DNA from: Saprospiraceae bacterium | GTDB lineage: Bacteria > Bacteroidota > Bacteroidia > Chitinophagales > Saprospiraceae | DNA: 56,744 nt | NCBI GenBank assembly: GCA_016717105.1 | Contig: JADKGF010000021.1 | Coordinates: 1 to 56,744, forward strand | Direction of reading: 5' to 3' | Shown here: piece after piece, positions 38,401-53,400 of the stretch | Position numbering within the stretch: the first letter of the stretch is position 1 | Layout: every line of letters starts with the position of its first letter | Made by a program: the position numbers and the translations under genes | The notes under the pieces: generated by a model | The model's database searches: none | Told to the model about the DNA's origin: nothing | The model's input: the letters and a program-made list of their open reading frames with translations, nothing else

Positions 38401-41400
38401 ACAATGGTCATAATAAGCCACCAATTCTGCATTGGTCACGCCATTTACAAATAAAAAGTTGGATTCCAATCTATAATATTGGATCATTTCTTTGACTTTA
38501 CGCATATAGTCTTTGTCACCATTGCCGATTATTACAAATGGTTTTCGGTATTTTTCAGGCAATTTTGCATATGCGAGTACACATTGCAACAATCCTTTAC
38601 GCTCGATAACTGACCCAACATACAAGAAGTAGTCTTTCACTTCAGGTGTAGAAATTTTGATGTTTCCAGCATCATTTCCAGACTGAAAATGATCCCCGCA
38701 CGACTGAAAAACAAGGTCTATTTTATCTTTATCAATCCCATAGAATTCGCATAGATCAAGTTTTGTACTTTCGCTGATCGCAGCAATAGCATCGGCTCTT
38801 TTGGCTGCACTTTTATATTTTAGCTTGTACATAAATCGATCCCACATACCAAATTGATCTGGAAATCGCTCATATATCAAATCGTGAAATGTGACGATTT
38901 TTGTAATATTATTTGCCAATCCGAAGGGTAATTCGTGACTCAAGCCATGAAAAATATCAGGATTCAGTGCATTGACTTGACTTGACATACCAAAACTTCG
39001 CCACATTGGATTGCGGCTTGCAGGCAGATGAATATGAAAAGATTTTTCTTCCAAAAACCAAGAAGTTTCTACATTTTCAGTGATACTCGGTGTGAAAAGA
39101 TGATATTCATTTTCAGGAAAGTACTGATGTAAATTACGCACTAAGGTCCTGCTGTAATTGCCCAAACCGGTAAAGTTGTTAAACAATCTTTTGGCATCAA
39201 ATGCGATGACTAATGGCTTATGTGGAGATGGAATACTTTCAGGCATTACAGCAAAATATCGATAAATTTATACATTTTTTCCATCTGCGGGCAATGCCGT
39301 TAAGATAATTGTTCTTTAAACTGAGTAATTTTTTTGCGCAATTCTCGTAGTTTTACCAGTAACTGTTGATCTTCTTTTTTCTCTTGTTTTTGAGCATCCA
39401 ATTCTTTCCTTGCGCCTTCTATGGTAAATCCCTTGTCTTTGACGAGATAATGAATCTGTTGCAAAATCTCGATATCCTTGGCTGTAAATTTACGTTCGCC
39501 TTTGCTATTTTTTGCAGGATGTATTTGTGTAAATTCCGTCTCCCAATATCGTATTACTGAAGGTGCAATATGCAACATATCGGCCACTTCGCTGATGGCA
39601 TAATAAAGTTTAGTAAGCGGATTATCTTCTTTCATCACTTATACAAGGTATGATCAAAGAGTAACGCTAATGTTAGGTGATTTGTTCATGTGGTGGCTTT
39701 GGGGTATAGTTAAGAGTGTCGCATCAACAGACGCCATACCAAATAATGCAAGTTTTGTTCAGTTAATATTTTCTCATTTGTGAATTTAATTGTACTATCT
39801 TAACCCAATTTATATCTCCATTTTTAAAGCAAAACTCTTTAATAAACTCTTGTGTAAACTTATTTAGCATTCTTGAATATGATTGAACAAATTCATCATT
39901 TCTTTCTTTTGATTTAAAGCCTAAAGGTTCTATGATATCAGTATATAGATTTTCATTACCTGAAATAAATTTCCAAAATTCTTGACCACAATATTTATAG
40001 TAATCTCCTTTATCAGGTTTATTATCTACTCCATAACAACACCCATTTACTGAAACTACTACCATTCCTGAATTGCTTGTTCTTAGAGTTCGAGCTGCAG
40101 TTTTAAAATCTGTTTTCATTTTATTGATTTGACTACTATTACCCCAATTTGGGCCAGATTTTATGTTTACAATATATCTTATGTTGTCCAGGTCAAATTC
40201 TAAATCAATATTTGCTATTCCAGATTTCCATCCATTATATACTTTTTGATTAATAAAAATTGCCAATCCTTCTAGCCAATCACCAAAAATAGTTTCTTCA
40301 TTTGATGAGATAAAAGCGTCTGCAATACTTTCCACAATTTCACTTGCTGTTAAAATATGTTTAGCCTTAAAAAGATATGGATTTTTCTTTTTAAGAACTG
40401 TTTTTAATTTAAGTGAATTTAAACGTTCAATTCTTTTTTGATGAAAAACTCCAATATTTTCTTCCACATATGTGGTTACTTCTTTAATATTTAACTCTCT
40501 CATAATTTGATTCTGGTTCAAAAAGTACTAATTTTTTTTCATCAAGTTGATCTTTTACCATTGAATAATATTCTTCTAAAATTTCAATTCCTATTAATTT
40601 CTGCTCATTCTTTGAGCTCATTGTTAGTTGTTCCTGATCCCTAAGGATCTAAAAACATCTCCAGGTTGAGTAAATAGTCTAATAAACCATTCTGGCAATG
40701 ATTCTGGAAATGCTGCACTATGATTTTTATTGTTACACTCTGTTGCTAAATGTAATACGTTTGTTGGATATGCTTTATCTCTCTCAAGCCAATTTGAAAT
40801 GTTTTTCCCAAATCCACTTCCAACCTTTGAATTATCTCTAATTTTATCTGTTTCAGAAAGGTTTTTTAGACGTGTTTTGGCCCAATCACCAGTTGGTACC
40901 ATCACTTCTTCCTGATACATATTGAATTTTTTATCTTTATTAAACTGAAGCAATCTTTCCCATGAGTCTCTAAATCTATTAGGCCATTTCCCCGGATAAG
41001 AATTTTTCTTATGCCAAATGAATTCTTCAGTCCAAAACCAACCTTGTCTTCGCATTTCAAGAATAAGTTCCATAACATAAGTACTTCTCTCGCCATCGAC
41101 AACTTTCTCTTTAATATTTAATACAAAAGTCCCAGATGGCTTTAATACTCTTAAAAGCTGTTCTGAAATTGGTAAAAACCATTTCACATACTTATCTGGA
41201 TGAATTCCACCATAAGTGCTTTTCCGTTGGTCTGCATAAGGTGGAGATGTGAAAATTAAATCAACAGAGTTGGTTGGAAGCTCTTTTAATATTTCTTTAC
41301 AATCTCCTAATCTTAAATCTGTATCAATAATCATTAAACTTTAGATTGTTTTTCTATTACAGGCAAAGATATAAATCTTTACGAATATTTTTTATTATCG

Positions 41401-44400
41401 TTTTATTGGTATACGTCTTAAACATCTCCTACACAAAACCCTTCAAATCTACTTCACCTTTCTCCATTGAAAATAAGCCAATACACTCAATACTGTCAGT
41501 GCAATAGCCGTATAATATACCGCTGGTGGAACAGGTACCGGATCTCCAGCAGCATATGAGTGCAATCCAGATAAGTAATAATTGACACCAAAATAGGTCA
41601 TAATAACGGTGGCAAATCCAAACAACGAAGCAAAATTGAATGCAAAAATACCTCTAAGACCCGGAATAAATCGCATGTGCAAGATAAAAGCATACACCAA
41701 GATCGTAACCAAGGCCCATGTTTCTTTGGCATCCCAGCCCCAATATCTTCCCCATGATTCGTTCGCCCATACACCACCAAGATAGGTACCTACACTGACC
41801 ATAAACAATCCACCAAGTAGTGTTATCTCAGAAATGATGGTGAGCTCCTTGATAGTTCGTTCTGTTTTGTGTTTATTATTTGAGGTCGTAAATACCATAA
41901 GAATTAAGTTCAACATGCCGATCACAGCGCCCAACATAAGAAAACCATAACTTCCTGCTTCTAAAGAAACGTGGATGGTGAGCCAGTATGATTTCAATAC
42001 GGGTACCAATGGTGTGATTTCTGGGTCGAGCCAACTCATACCTGCGACCAGCAAAATAGTAGCTGCCAAAACCAAGGTTGCAGCCAATCCACCAAGTGAC
42101 CGTCTAGAAAATATCAATCCAGCAAGCATGGTCGTCCAAGAGATGTAGATCATCGATTCGTAGCCATTGCTCCAAGGTGCTCTACCTGACACATACCACC
42201 TTAGTCCAAGTCCAAGTGTATGAAATGCAAAGATTGCCAATAATAAATACCAAGCCCAACGTGTATATTTCATTAGGTCTGCTGCGTGATTGAAGACGCC
42301 ATAAAAGAAAAATCCAAGCAAAACCAAACTAAATAAACCATAGATATTGCGCAAGCGATTGAAAACATCCAATTTATTCAACATGAGTTCAGCCTTTACT
42401 CTGGCTTCAGATGGCATAACTTGGCCAGAAAATTGCCGTTGGGATACCGCTATTTTATCCAAATATACAGATGTTTTAGATAGATCACTGGTTCCTTGAC
42501 CTTTTTGCACTTCTTCTATGTAAGCAGCAAAATCTTCAAAAGATGCCATGATAGAAGTAGCTGGCATTTGGATATCACGTAAGTCTGCAGGTGATACCCA
42601 AGTATTGGCAGGATCATCTGGTACGGGAAACATCTTCAATAGCCGTCCAGTAAATATCATATTGGCAATATTGATTTTCTCATCGAGTTTGATCACGGCC
42701 TTCTCTAATGTCCCTTGATCCTTTGGATTTACAGATTGTGCATTCCTGATATGCTCTCTAAGTTTGTATTCTCCTTCATCTGAAAAAAACTGGCGATAAC
42801 TGATCAATTTCTCAGAAGCACCCAAGATTTTTTGCAACTCTGGATGGCTACCGATATGTATCATTGGCACATTTTCCCATTTTGAAGGATCCATGGTCAT
42901 TGATAGAAATATTTGGTCGCTGGTGAGTCCGTAAAGCGTACTCTTTTTTGCCAACTTTCTCAAAACTTCGCCCGATAAGGTGTTTACAGGCTTGAATCTA
43001 CCGCGATGATCTTGCACTAAGACCTTGCCAAAAGCTTCTGCTTCTGGTGCACTCACGTCGGATGTCACAGTAGATTGTGCAACCAATCCGGATGCTGACC
43101 CAAGGAACATCAATACGATTATGACAAGATTTTTTGTGGTCTGGTGCTGTCCCATTCGTTCTAACAACGATGTAAAGCGGCTGTTTTTGCTAAAAAAGGT
43201 CATAACCATTCCTATTGTCAATAATATATAGCCGATATACGAGATCCAAGTACCCCAAAAATCATGATTGACACTCAGATAAGTACCTGCTTCGTCTTGA
43301 TCAAAAGATGACTGGAAAAAACGGTAGCCACCATAGTCCAGAATATTGTTCATATATATCCTAAATGGCATATTGACTCCTTTGGCCTGATCCACGACTG
43401 TTACTTCACTTGCATAAGACGATGGATTGTCAGTACCAGGATATCTTTCCATGATAAAATCGCGAAGCTGAATATTGAAAGGCACTGAGACTTCTTTTGA
43501 GCCATAAGACACGGCCATCTTCACATCGCCGAAATCCAGCACTTCAGGTTGCCCAGCTACTCCTTTTTGGCCTACAATGACTGTATTTTTGGCACTGCCA
43601 TTTTTTGAAATAGAGAGTCGAAGGCCAGCGGCACTTTCATTTTTCATTTTACGATCACCAGCTACGATTTGTGCAACAGCAGATGGTTTGAAATCGCCAA
43701 TAACGAAGCCAGATTCACCAACCATATACATCGATCTCAAGCGTAGTGGTCGATAATCGGCTGGAGCCAAAGTATCTGTTTTTTGTGTAGCCATGACGGT
43801 CTGCACCACGGTGACGTCTGTTGCAAAATACAAAGAATCATTGCGCACGATGACATTCATTGCGTTAGGAAGTCTGTCGTCAGTAAAATTAAAATTTATT
43901 CCATTAATATTTGTCCTTTCGCCTTGTTTTACAAAAAGCTCTTCCCTACCTCGCTTGCCAGCGATAACAACTTTCATCACGGGTTTGCCTTCTTTACTTT
44001 CGATAAGCTGCTCTTTAGGATTTGGGATAAATTCATTTACATCTACTTTAAATAAGTTGTTACCTACTTGATAGCTTCCGCTAAAATCATTTTCGCCCAA
44101 TGTAGAAAATTCAACTGGCTCAGCAAAGGAGTATGTTTTATCGCCTGATGTCACCATAAAATTAAGATAAGTTTCAGCAGATAAAAATGTATTAGAAGCT
44201 TTGCCTTCTCTTATATGCATCATGCCTTCATAGCCAAAGTATCTGGTCACTCCAGCGCCGATGATGATGATGATAATCGCACTGTGAAAGATCAGCGATG
44301 CCCATTTCTTTTGTTGAAACATCCTGAATCTAAATATATTAGCCAGAATCGTACATCCAAATAAGATCAATAAAACTTCAAACCAAGTAGCACGAAATAT

Positions 44401-47400
44401 CAAAGCTTGGGCAGAACTAGTGCCAAAATCATTTTCAATAAATGTCGCTACACCGATGGCTATGGCAAACACCAATAAATACAAGCCAGCAGCCGATGTT
44501 GAAAAAACTGTATTATTTATTTTTTGTAACCACTTCATTATCATAAGGAGAATTATGCACAAATTTATAAAATATATACGAATCCATCGAATTTTTGACT
44601 TGAAAGGGTAAATATTACTATCGAACGGGAAGTTATTTTGTTTTGCAAATCAACCTACTTTCTACCTTCCAAATCAAACATTTTTTGAAGAAAACAATCG
44701 CATTCACAACGCTACAACAAACATAATAGTTGATATAATACACATATTTAATTATCTAAATATCAGCACTAAACACATATTCGATATATTACATTTATTA
44801 ATTAAAATACATTTATCATTGTATATCAATATATTACAAATCGTAAATAAAAAATATATTAAAAACATTAAAATAAATTACTTTATATATACTTAAATAA
44901 AATAATATGTTATATCTTTGCATTGTGTAAGTTTTGGTTATTAAATTGTAAAATTCGTAGTTGCTCGTGAAAAGTCGCGAGCACTTTTTTAGAAAAGATT
45001 CTTACTTCATCACAAAGAAGTAATTCCACATAAAATTTTCAAGTACATATAGTCATATTAAACAATGTAAAAATATTTGGCACGGTATTTGAATTATAAA
45101 GAGTATATGAGTTTTGGTTATTAAATTGAGTAATGCCCGTGTTTTCGTCTTACACGGGCTTTTTTATTTTATACAAAATCCTATTCCTACTACACGTCAC
45201 AAAACTACCTAACTACCGTATACAGACATAGCAATATCAGCCTTGTCAAACATAAGCACCATTATATAAATACGAATCAGGAAAAGTTATTTCAGTCGAA
45301 GATCAATGTTCGTGACCGATAATATTCTTTTGATTTGGTATAATAACTTCTATATCTGCGTCATTGTCTAAGATGATACATTGACATGCCAATCGAGATT
45401 CCAATTTTGGATTTATAGCACGATCAATAAAATCTTCTTCTTTATCTGATATTTCTTCCAAATCATCTCCGCCTTTTACTACATATATGTGACATGTCGA
45501 ACAAGCACAGACTCCACCACAATTATGGTTGAGATGGACGTCAAAATCCTCTGTAGCTTCTAATATTGAATATCCCTCAGCCACTTCTTTGGCCAGGACT
45601 TCCGGTATCGAAGTATCTTCAAACCTGAATTTTATTGTTGCCATTGATTTCTCTACAATTTATTGATACGATTACTAACATCAATATTAGATTTTTGGTT
45701 TAAAAATAATAGGTATTGAACGTATCAATCCGACCAAGTGACCATTCCTGTGTTAAATTAAAGAAATTCCAATTAACATTTACTTGTCGATTTTTTTCGC
45801 TGAATTAAGTTCACAAGTTAAACTTTAAGGTAATTTTACTACTTTTGCAATAATTTATTAACCAACGTAAGGAATCGTTTCCTGCATAAGCGAATTTATA
45901 CTTACAATGAAAGCTTTGCACAATCGCATCAATCGGCATGTCCTGAAACAAAGGATCATGCAAGACAGTACGCCTAGAGCTACTTTGTCATTTTATCAAT
46001 ATTATCACTTGGGCAATCCCCAACTTTTCAGAGATCATTTCTATCTCCTGCTATCAGATGTTGATGTCTTGGGTAGAATTTATGTATCATACGAAGGCGT
46101 AAATGCCCAAATTTCTGTACCTACTGACCGGATCGAAGATTTCAAATCGGCACTGAGTACGATCACTTTTCTTGAAAATATCAGGCTCAATTTTGCAATA
46201 GAAGACGATGGAAAGTCATTTATCAAGCTGATAATCAAGGTCAGAGACAAAATCGTCGCTGATGGTCTAAACGATGATGCTTTTGATGTAACCAATAAAG
46301 GCATCCACCTCAAAGCTGAGGAATTTAACAAACTGGCAGATAACCCTGAGACGATCATCATCGATATGCGCAATCATTACGAGAGTGAAGTCGGATATTT
46401 TAAAGGTGCAATTTTGCCAGATGTCGAGACTTTTAGAGAGGCATTACCCATAGTCGAAAAGATGCTCGAAGATAAAAAAGACAAACATATCATCATGTAT
46501 TGTACTGGTGGCATCCGTTGTGAAAAAGCTTCTGCCTATTATAAACACAAGGGATTCCAACACGTTTATCAGGTAGAAGGTGGCATTATAGAATATACCC
46601 GCAGGGCCATTCAATTAGGTATTGAGAATAAGTTTGAAGGGAAGAATTTTGTATTTGACGAAAGGCTTGGAGAAAAAATATCTCCTAAAATCGTAGCCAA
46701 ATGTCATCAATGTGGCGAGCCGTGTGATACCCATACAAACTGTGCCAATGATGCCTGTCACTTACTCTTCATCCAATGTCCCACTTGTGCAGAGAAGTAC
46801 GATAAATGCTGTTCTGTAAAGTGCAAAGATTTCAACGTTTTGCCAGAAGATATGAAAATTGCACTGCGCAAATCGACAACTTTCAATGGTACAAAATTTG
46901 GTAAAGGCAGATACAAAGCACATAACAAAAATGCAGTTTTGGATCATGGTTCGCTAGAAACTGAGCACACTCAATCAACCTTGCAGTAATAAAATTTTCA
47001 TCAATCCATGACCGACAATCCGACAAATATTCCACCAAAATTTCAGAAATATAACCGATGGTTAAAATATGGCGTGCTCTCTATTGTCGGATTGATTGCG
47101 TTAATATTCATTTGGATTAGCAATACAGATTTACCGAGTTTTGAAGACCTAGAAAATCCAAAATATGACCTTGCTTCTGTCATTTATGATGCCAAAGGCA
47201 CACCTTTCGGAAGATATTATATAGAAGATCGGGTGGCTATTTCCTATGAACAATTGTCCGAAAATGTCAAAAATGCACTCATTGTCACAGAAGATGACCG
47301 TTTCTATAGTCATAGTGGAATTGATGTTCGGGCTTTGATAAGAGTTGGGTTTAAGACATTGATTCTCAGACAAGAAAGTGCAGGTGGAGGTAGTACTATT

Positions 47401-50400
47401 TCGCAGCAATTGGCAAAGTTGCTATATAGACGGCCCAATATGAAAGGTATGTCCTACCCTACTAAAGTTTTAACGCTCATCTCTTCAAAGCTAAAAGAAT
47501 GGGTCACAGCCATCAAGTTGGAAAAAAGCTATACCAAAGAGGAGATTTTAGTGATGTATCTGAATAAATTTGAATTCATCAATGGCGCACATGGTATCGA
47601 AGCTGCTGCCCAGATTTATTTTGCAAAACATCAAGATTCATTATCTATAGGTGAGGCCGCTACCTTGGTTGGAATGCTCAAAAATCCTAGCTTGTATAAT
47701 CCTAAAAGATTTCCAGAAAAATGTCAAGAAAGGCGAAATACTGTACTTAAATTGATGTACAACAATGACTTATTGGACAAAAAAACTTATGAGGAGATTT
47801 CGGCTTCAGATATAGACATGACTGCATTCTCTAGGAAAACTCAAAGTGAAGGACCTGCACCGTATTTTAGAGCTGAATTGACAAAATTTTTAAAAGACCT
47901 TTTTACCAAACAAAATATCAAAAAATCTGACGGTACAGAATATAATGTATATACCGATGGGCTAAAAATATATACCACCATCGATCTTGTGTATCAAAAA
48001 TATGCAGAACAGGCGGTTTTCGAGCATATGCAATGGAATCAAGAAAGATACTGGAAGGCTTGGAAAGATAAAGATCCTTGGACGCACGATACTGATGATT
48101 ATCAAAAAAACTTGCGTGCTGATATTCTCGAAAGTCAATGTAAAGGATCCGAAAGATATCTTGGACTTCGCAATCAACATCTAGGTAAAGCCTTGCAAAA
48201 TGTAGAAGAAAAATATCCAGGTTTATCCATGTCAGACAATGTGATCAAAACATTGGACTCCATCCAACAAAATCTCACTTCTTGGCATAATGCTACCAAA
48301 AATGAAAGATTGGAAATAGTCGATCAAGACAAATATCACAGACTGATCAATGGTGAGCTCTGGCCTGAAATAATAGCTCAATACAAAAAATTGCAGGATG
48401 CGTATAAAGCCGTATTCTTCAAACCTATAAAAATGAAGGTATTCGACTATGCGACTGGCGAAAAGGAAGTAGAAATGACACCTTACGACTCAGTAAGATA
48501 CCACAAAATGCACTTACAAGCTGGTATGCTGGCCGTCGAGCCATCTACTGGTTTTGTCAAAGCGTGGGTAGGCGGCGTCAATCACACTTACTTCAAGTAC
48601 GACCATGTCACGATGCGACGATCGGTTGGTTCTACGATCAAGCCTTTTGTATATACGCAAGCAATGGCTGTAGCCAATATCTCGCCTTGTCAGGAATTCG
48701 ATGATATCCAATACACCATCGCACCAGGAGATCCTGGATTTGATATGGTCGAAGAGTGGTCACCCTATTCCAAGGATTGCTGTATTCTAAAAACTCTATT
48801 AGTGTCAAACTGCTCAAAGAAATGGGTACCGTAGCGCCGATCCGAGATCTTTTGCACAATCTTGGTATAGACAAGAATCTAAGACTCGAAAACGGACGAT
48901 TGGCTGTACCGAAATTGCCATCGATTTGCCTAGGAGCTGTAGATCTTTCCTTGCTCGAAATGACTGGAGCTTATGATGCATTTGGTAATAATGGTACCTA
49001 TGTCCAACCAGTATTCATCACCAGAATCGAAGACAAAAACGGCAAAATCATCTATCAAGGCATACCAAATAGAAAATCTGCCATCAATCCGCTTTACAAT
49101 TCAGTCATGCTCGCCATGCTGAAAAACAATATCTCAGGCAAATACACACTCAATTTAAAATCCAAACTGGGCGGCAAAACTGGTACTACTAATGATTTTG
49201 CAGATGGTTGGTTTATGGGTGTAGCACCAACGTTAGTGACTGGAATATGGACAGGCGGCGATGATAAGTGGATCCGATTTTTGACATTGGACGAAGGACA
49301 AGGATTTATAATGGCTAGGCCGATTGCACAAAAGTTTTTCCAAAAGCTAGAAGGTGATCCCAATTGCGGATATGACTATACATCGGACTTCCCTACTCCA
49401 CCAGCCGGATATGAGGAAATGATCGATTGCGCACAACTTAAAACCATCAGGCCATCTGCCGAAAGATATATGCTTCGTAAGAAAAAAGAGTCGCTTGAAG
49501 AATTTGATGATGAATTTTGATAAGCATATATAAAAAACACAACATGAACACAAAAATAAGTTTTGAAGTCTTGTCATGGCTTTTCGCCATCATTTTCGCA
49601 GCGCTGTTTGTGTTGCCTATATATGTGAAATGTGGAACAAATTACACCTTTTATATAGAGAATATTGTTTCCATTATCTTGTTTGTGACATTGACAAGAT
49701 TGCTTTTTTTGTTTTCGTACACGCCGTATTGCAGGAGTAAGTGGTTGAGAATGGTGTTGATATTTTTACCTATACCATTTCTAATGTATCAAATAGGAAA
49801 TTTGTATGATTTTCAGAAGTTTGTAGATGAAGAAGGCGCAATCAGTTTTTTTAAGGATAGTTTTGAAATCAGTGATTACAACTTTTCAAGATACATCAAA
49901 TACCAATTTTTATTTTTTTGCGTAAGCGCCATTGTTACATTAGTATTATTACCGGTAAGGATGATTATCTCTTTTTGGCGCACAATCAATACCAAAGATA
50001 AAGTTTAACTTTTTATAAATAAAAATATAGAAATATGGCGCTCGTCAATGAATTTAACGAATACCGTACTAAGATGAATGAGCGAATTTTAGCTCAGGAT
50101 AATAAAGTTTTGAAACGATTTTTCAGCTTAGATAATCAGGCTTATCAAGATGGTGCATTGTCAGAAAAAACCAAAGAATTGCTTGGTTTGGTAGCGTCAA
50201 TGGTACTCAGATGTGATGATTGTATCAAGTATCATCTCGGCACTTGTCATCAACACGGTGTTACAACGGATGAAGTATATGAAGTATTTTCTATTGCCAA
50301 TTTGGTTGGTGGATCTATTTGCATCCCACATACGCGAAGAGCTGTAGAATATTGGGACGAATTAGAATCTCAGTCCAATCCAGACTAATTACTGTCTATT

Positions 50401-53400
50401 TCTATTTATTTGATATCAAATCTCTGCCAAATAGAAATCTTGATTTCCAATATTCTGACTTGGAGATTTCATCCACTTTTACGCCTGCAGATGTCGTAGC
50501 ATGGACTACTCTTAGCTGGTCTTGTGTATGGTCAGAGACAATAGCTACATGCGAAATCCGCGTTTCATCCCCAAAAAATACCAAGTCTCCGGGCTGTAAT
50601 GCTTCTTGTGTCTTAGCTACTCCCATTTCAGCTAGCTTATGTGATGGACCTTGTAGCGGTATGCCATTTTGAGTAAAAATATAACCTGTAAATCCACTGC
50701 AATCAAAGCCCGATTCTGGCGTTTTGCCACCTGAAGCATATTGAGTCCCTTCATATTGTAATGCCGAGAGCACGATGCCATTTCTTAGTGTTGATGCTGT
50801 ACCATAGCTGGTATTGCCAGATCTATTTGTCGTTTTTGTATTCTTTTCGTATGTATATTTTTTATCTTCTTTCGAATGATTTCTATTAGATGATCGCTTA
50901 TTGGCTGAAGAATATTTGCTGGTACGTGATCCAGCAGTAGGACTACACGATGTCACCATCATCATCAAAAAAATGATACTAAAAGCTGCAAAATAAACTT
51001 GTATTCTATTCATAACCAAACACTTTTTTATTACTATTTACATTTATTATTAATGCATTAAACATTATTAATATTTATAATATCAAAAATAGTGCCTTTT
51101 TTAAATCTTCTTCAAAAAACCAGTATTCAAAAATCCAAAATCAAACATCAATCACCCATAATCAAAAATCCAAAATCAATAATCAAACATTACTAAACTC
51201 ATACCCAATATGAAAAAGCGCATCACCCAATGACACGACACTTGCATTATTATGACCTATGATATGACCAGTGTAGGTAGATAATACATCGATACTTTTT
51301 GTTCCAAAAGGATCTTTAATTTCTCCCAGCTTTTGTCCTTTTTGCACAAAATCACCAGACTTACTACTCCAGATGAACATGCCAGGTGATTCGGCGCGAA
51401 CCCAATTGTCTTTATGAATGATAAATTGTTCGGATGGCAGAGTTATTTCTGGATCATCAGTCATCCCTAAGCCATTCAGCACATTTCTGATGGCCATCGT
51501 TCCACTATTGATAGCAAATTTGTCCAATCGAATCGATTCTCCACCTTCGTAAACTACTGCAGGTACTTTCATCTCAGATGCAGCTCTGCGAAATGAATGT
51601 GCGATCAATGGCTGCTCTATCAGATAACGCACGCCAAAAATCGAGGCTATTTTTTCGGCCACTGCATCAGTTTTACTGTACCGGACTTGTGGAAAATTGT
51701 ATCTCGCATCGCCTCCTGTGTGAAAATCGATGGCAACATCTACATGTGGCAGAATTTTCTTGGTGATGATACGTGCAACTCTCGATGCAAGTGAGCCGTT
51801 TAAATGGCCTGGAAATGAACGATTTACGTCTTTGCCATCTGCAACATCGCGGCTAAAATTTATAAAACCATATACATTCAGTAGCGGAATGACGATGACA
51901 GTACCACAAGTCACCAATGAATACATCTGTTCTTCTATACTGCGCCGGACGATTTCTATACCGTTGATCTCATTGCCATGTACACCACCAAGTATTAAGA
52001 CCGAAGGCCCTGGTTTGTCTGTATGCAATACATGGGCAAATACATTAATCCTATTGTCCGAAGGCAACTTACCAGCGTTGATCCTTATGGTTTGTATTTT
52101 GCCAGGGATAATCAATTCGTTGTCAATAAAAAGTTCGCTTCCTACCTTAAATTTAGGGACGATCATATCTTTAAGCTGCATCTATTTTCGATTTTTTTCT
52201 ATAAAATTGATGATTTTTCCTGCAATATCCACGCCTGTAGTACCTTCGATACCTTCCAAGCCTGGTGATGCATTCACTTCAAGTACGACAGGACCTGAAT
52301 TAGTTTTCAGCATATCAACACCAGCTATTTTCAGACCGAGAATTTCGACAGACTTAAGTGCAGTTTCTTCTTCCTGAGACGTCAAGGTGATCAATTCTGA
52401 TGTGCCACCACGATGAAGATTTGATCTAAAATCACCTGGTTTGGCTTGCCGTTTCATAGCACCTACGATCTCGCCATCCACGACAAAAGCCCTTATGTCC
52501 GCACCTTTGCTTCTCTGATAAATTTTTGCATGATTACTTTTTCTCTTGTAGCATAAAAGCTTCCAAGATTGATTCGGCATTGCTTTTATTTTCGGCAAGA
52601 ATGACGCCCATACCTTGAGTACCCGATACCAACTTGATAATAATAGGATAAGGCTCCATTTCTTCTAACAAAAACGGCATCGTGTACTGGTTGCTTACAT
52701 AAATCGTCTTCGGTACACCGATACCATGACTGCCTAGGATTTGTAAACAAGACAATTTATCTCTTGCTTTGAGCAGTGGTTCGGCATGTAGTGTAGAAAA
52801 AACACCTTGACTCTCGAACTGACGTATGACCGCAGCACCGTATGTAGTAGCTGTAGATCCGATACGCGGTATCACTGCATCTATATTTTGTATCTGCTGA
52901 TTGTTAAATAAAATTTTGGATTTTCCAGATTCTATGACTAGGTCACACATCATATGGTCGATCACACGTACATAATGATTGCGTCGGCGAGCTGCTTCTA
53001 CCAGACTTTGCGTGCTGTACAAGGCAGCATTGCGGGATAAGATGATAATATTCATGATTGAAAATCCTGTTTTTGCTGTAAATATATTTTTAAATTCGGA
53101 ACTGTGCTAATTTGATATTACCATTGAGAGTTACTCAAAATTTTTACCATGTTACAGTCAAGCTCTAGGGGCTTTCTTTTGCAAAGTAAATTACAACCAG
53201 CACCAAAACCTTTAAAATTCTTGTTTTGAAGTTACCAATGGGCACACCCCAAGTTCGCGTTGGGTACTAATAAAAAGGCTTTGACTTTTAAATGTGAATC
53301 CCCGTTAACTGTGCTAATTTGATATTAGCCTAATTTAAAAACTTACGAATCGAAATTCAATATTTATAATAACTTTACCCTTTTCTTATAAAAATCAACA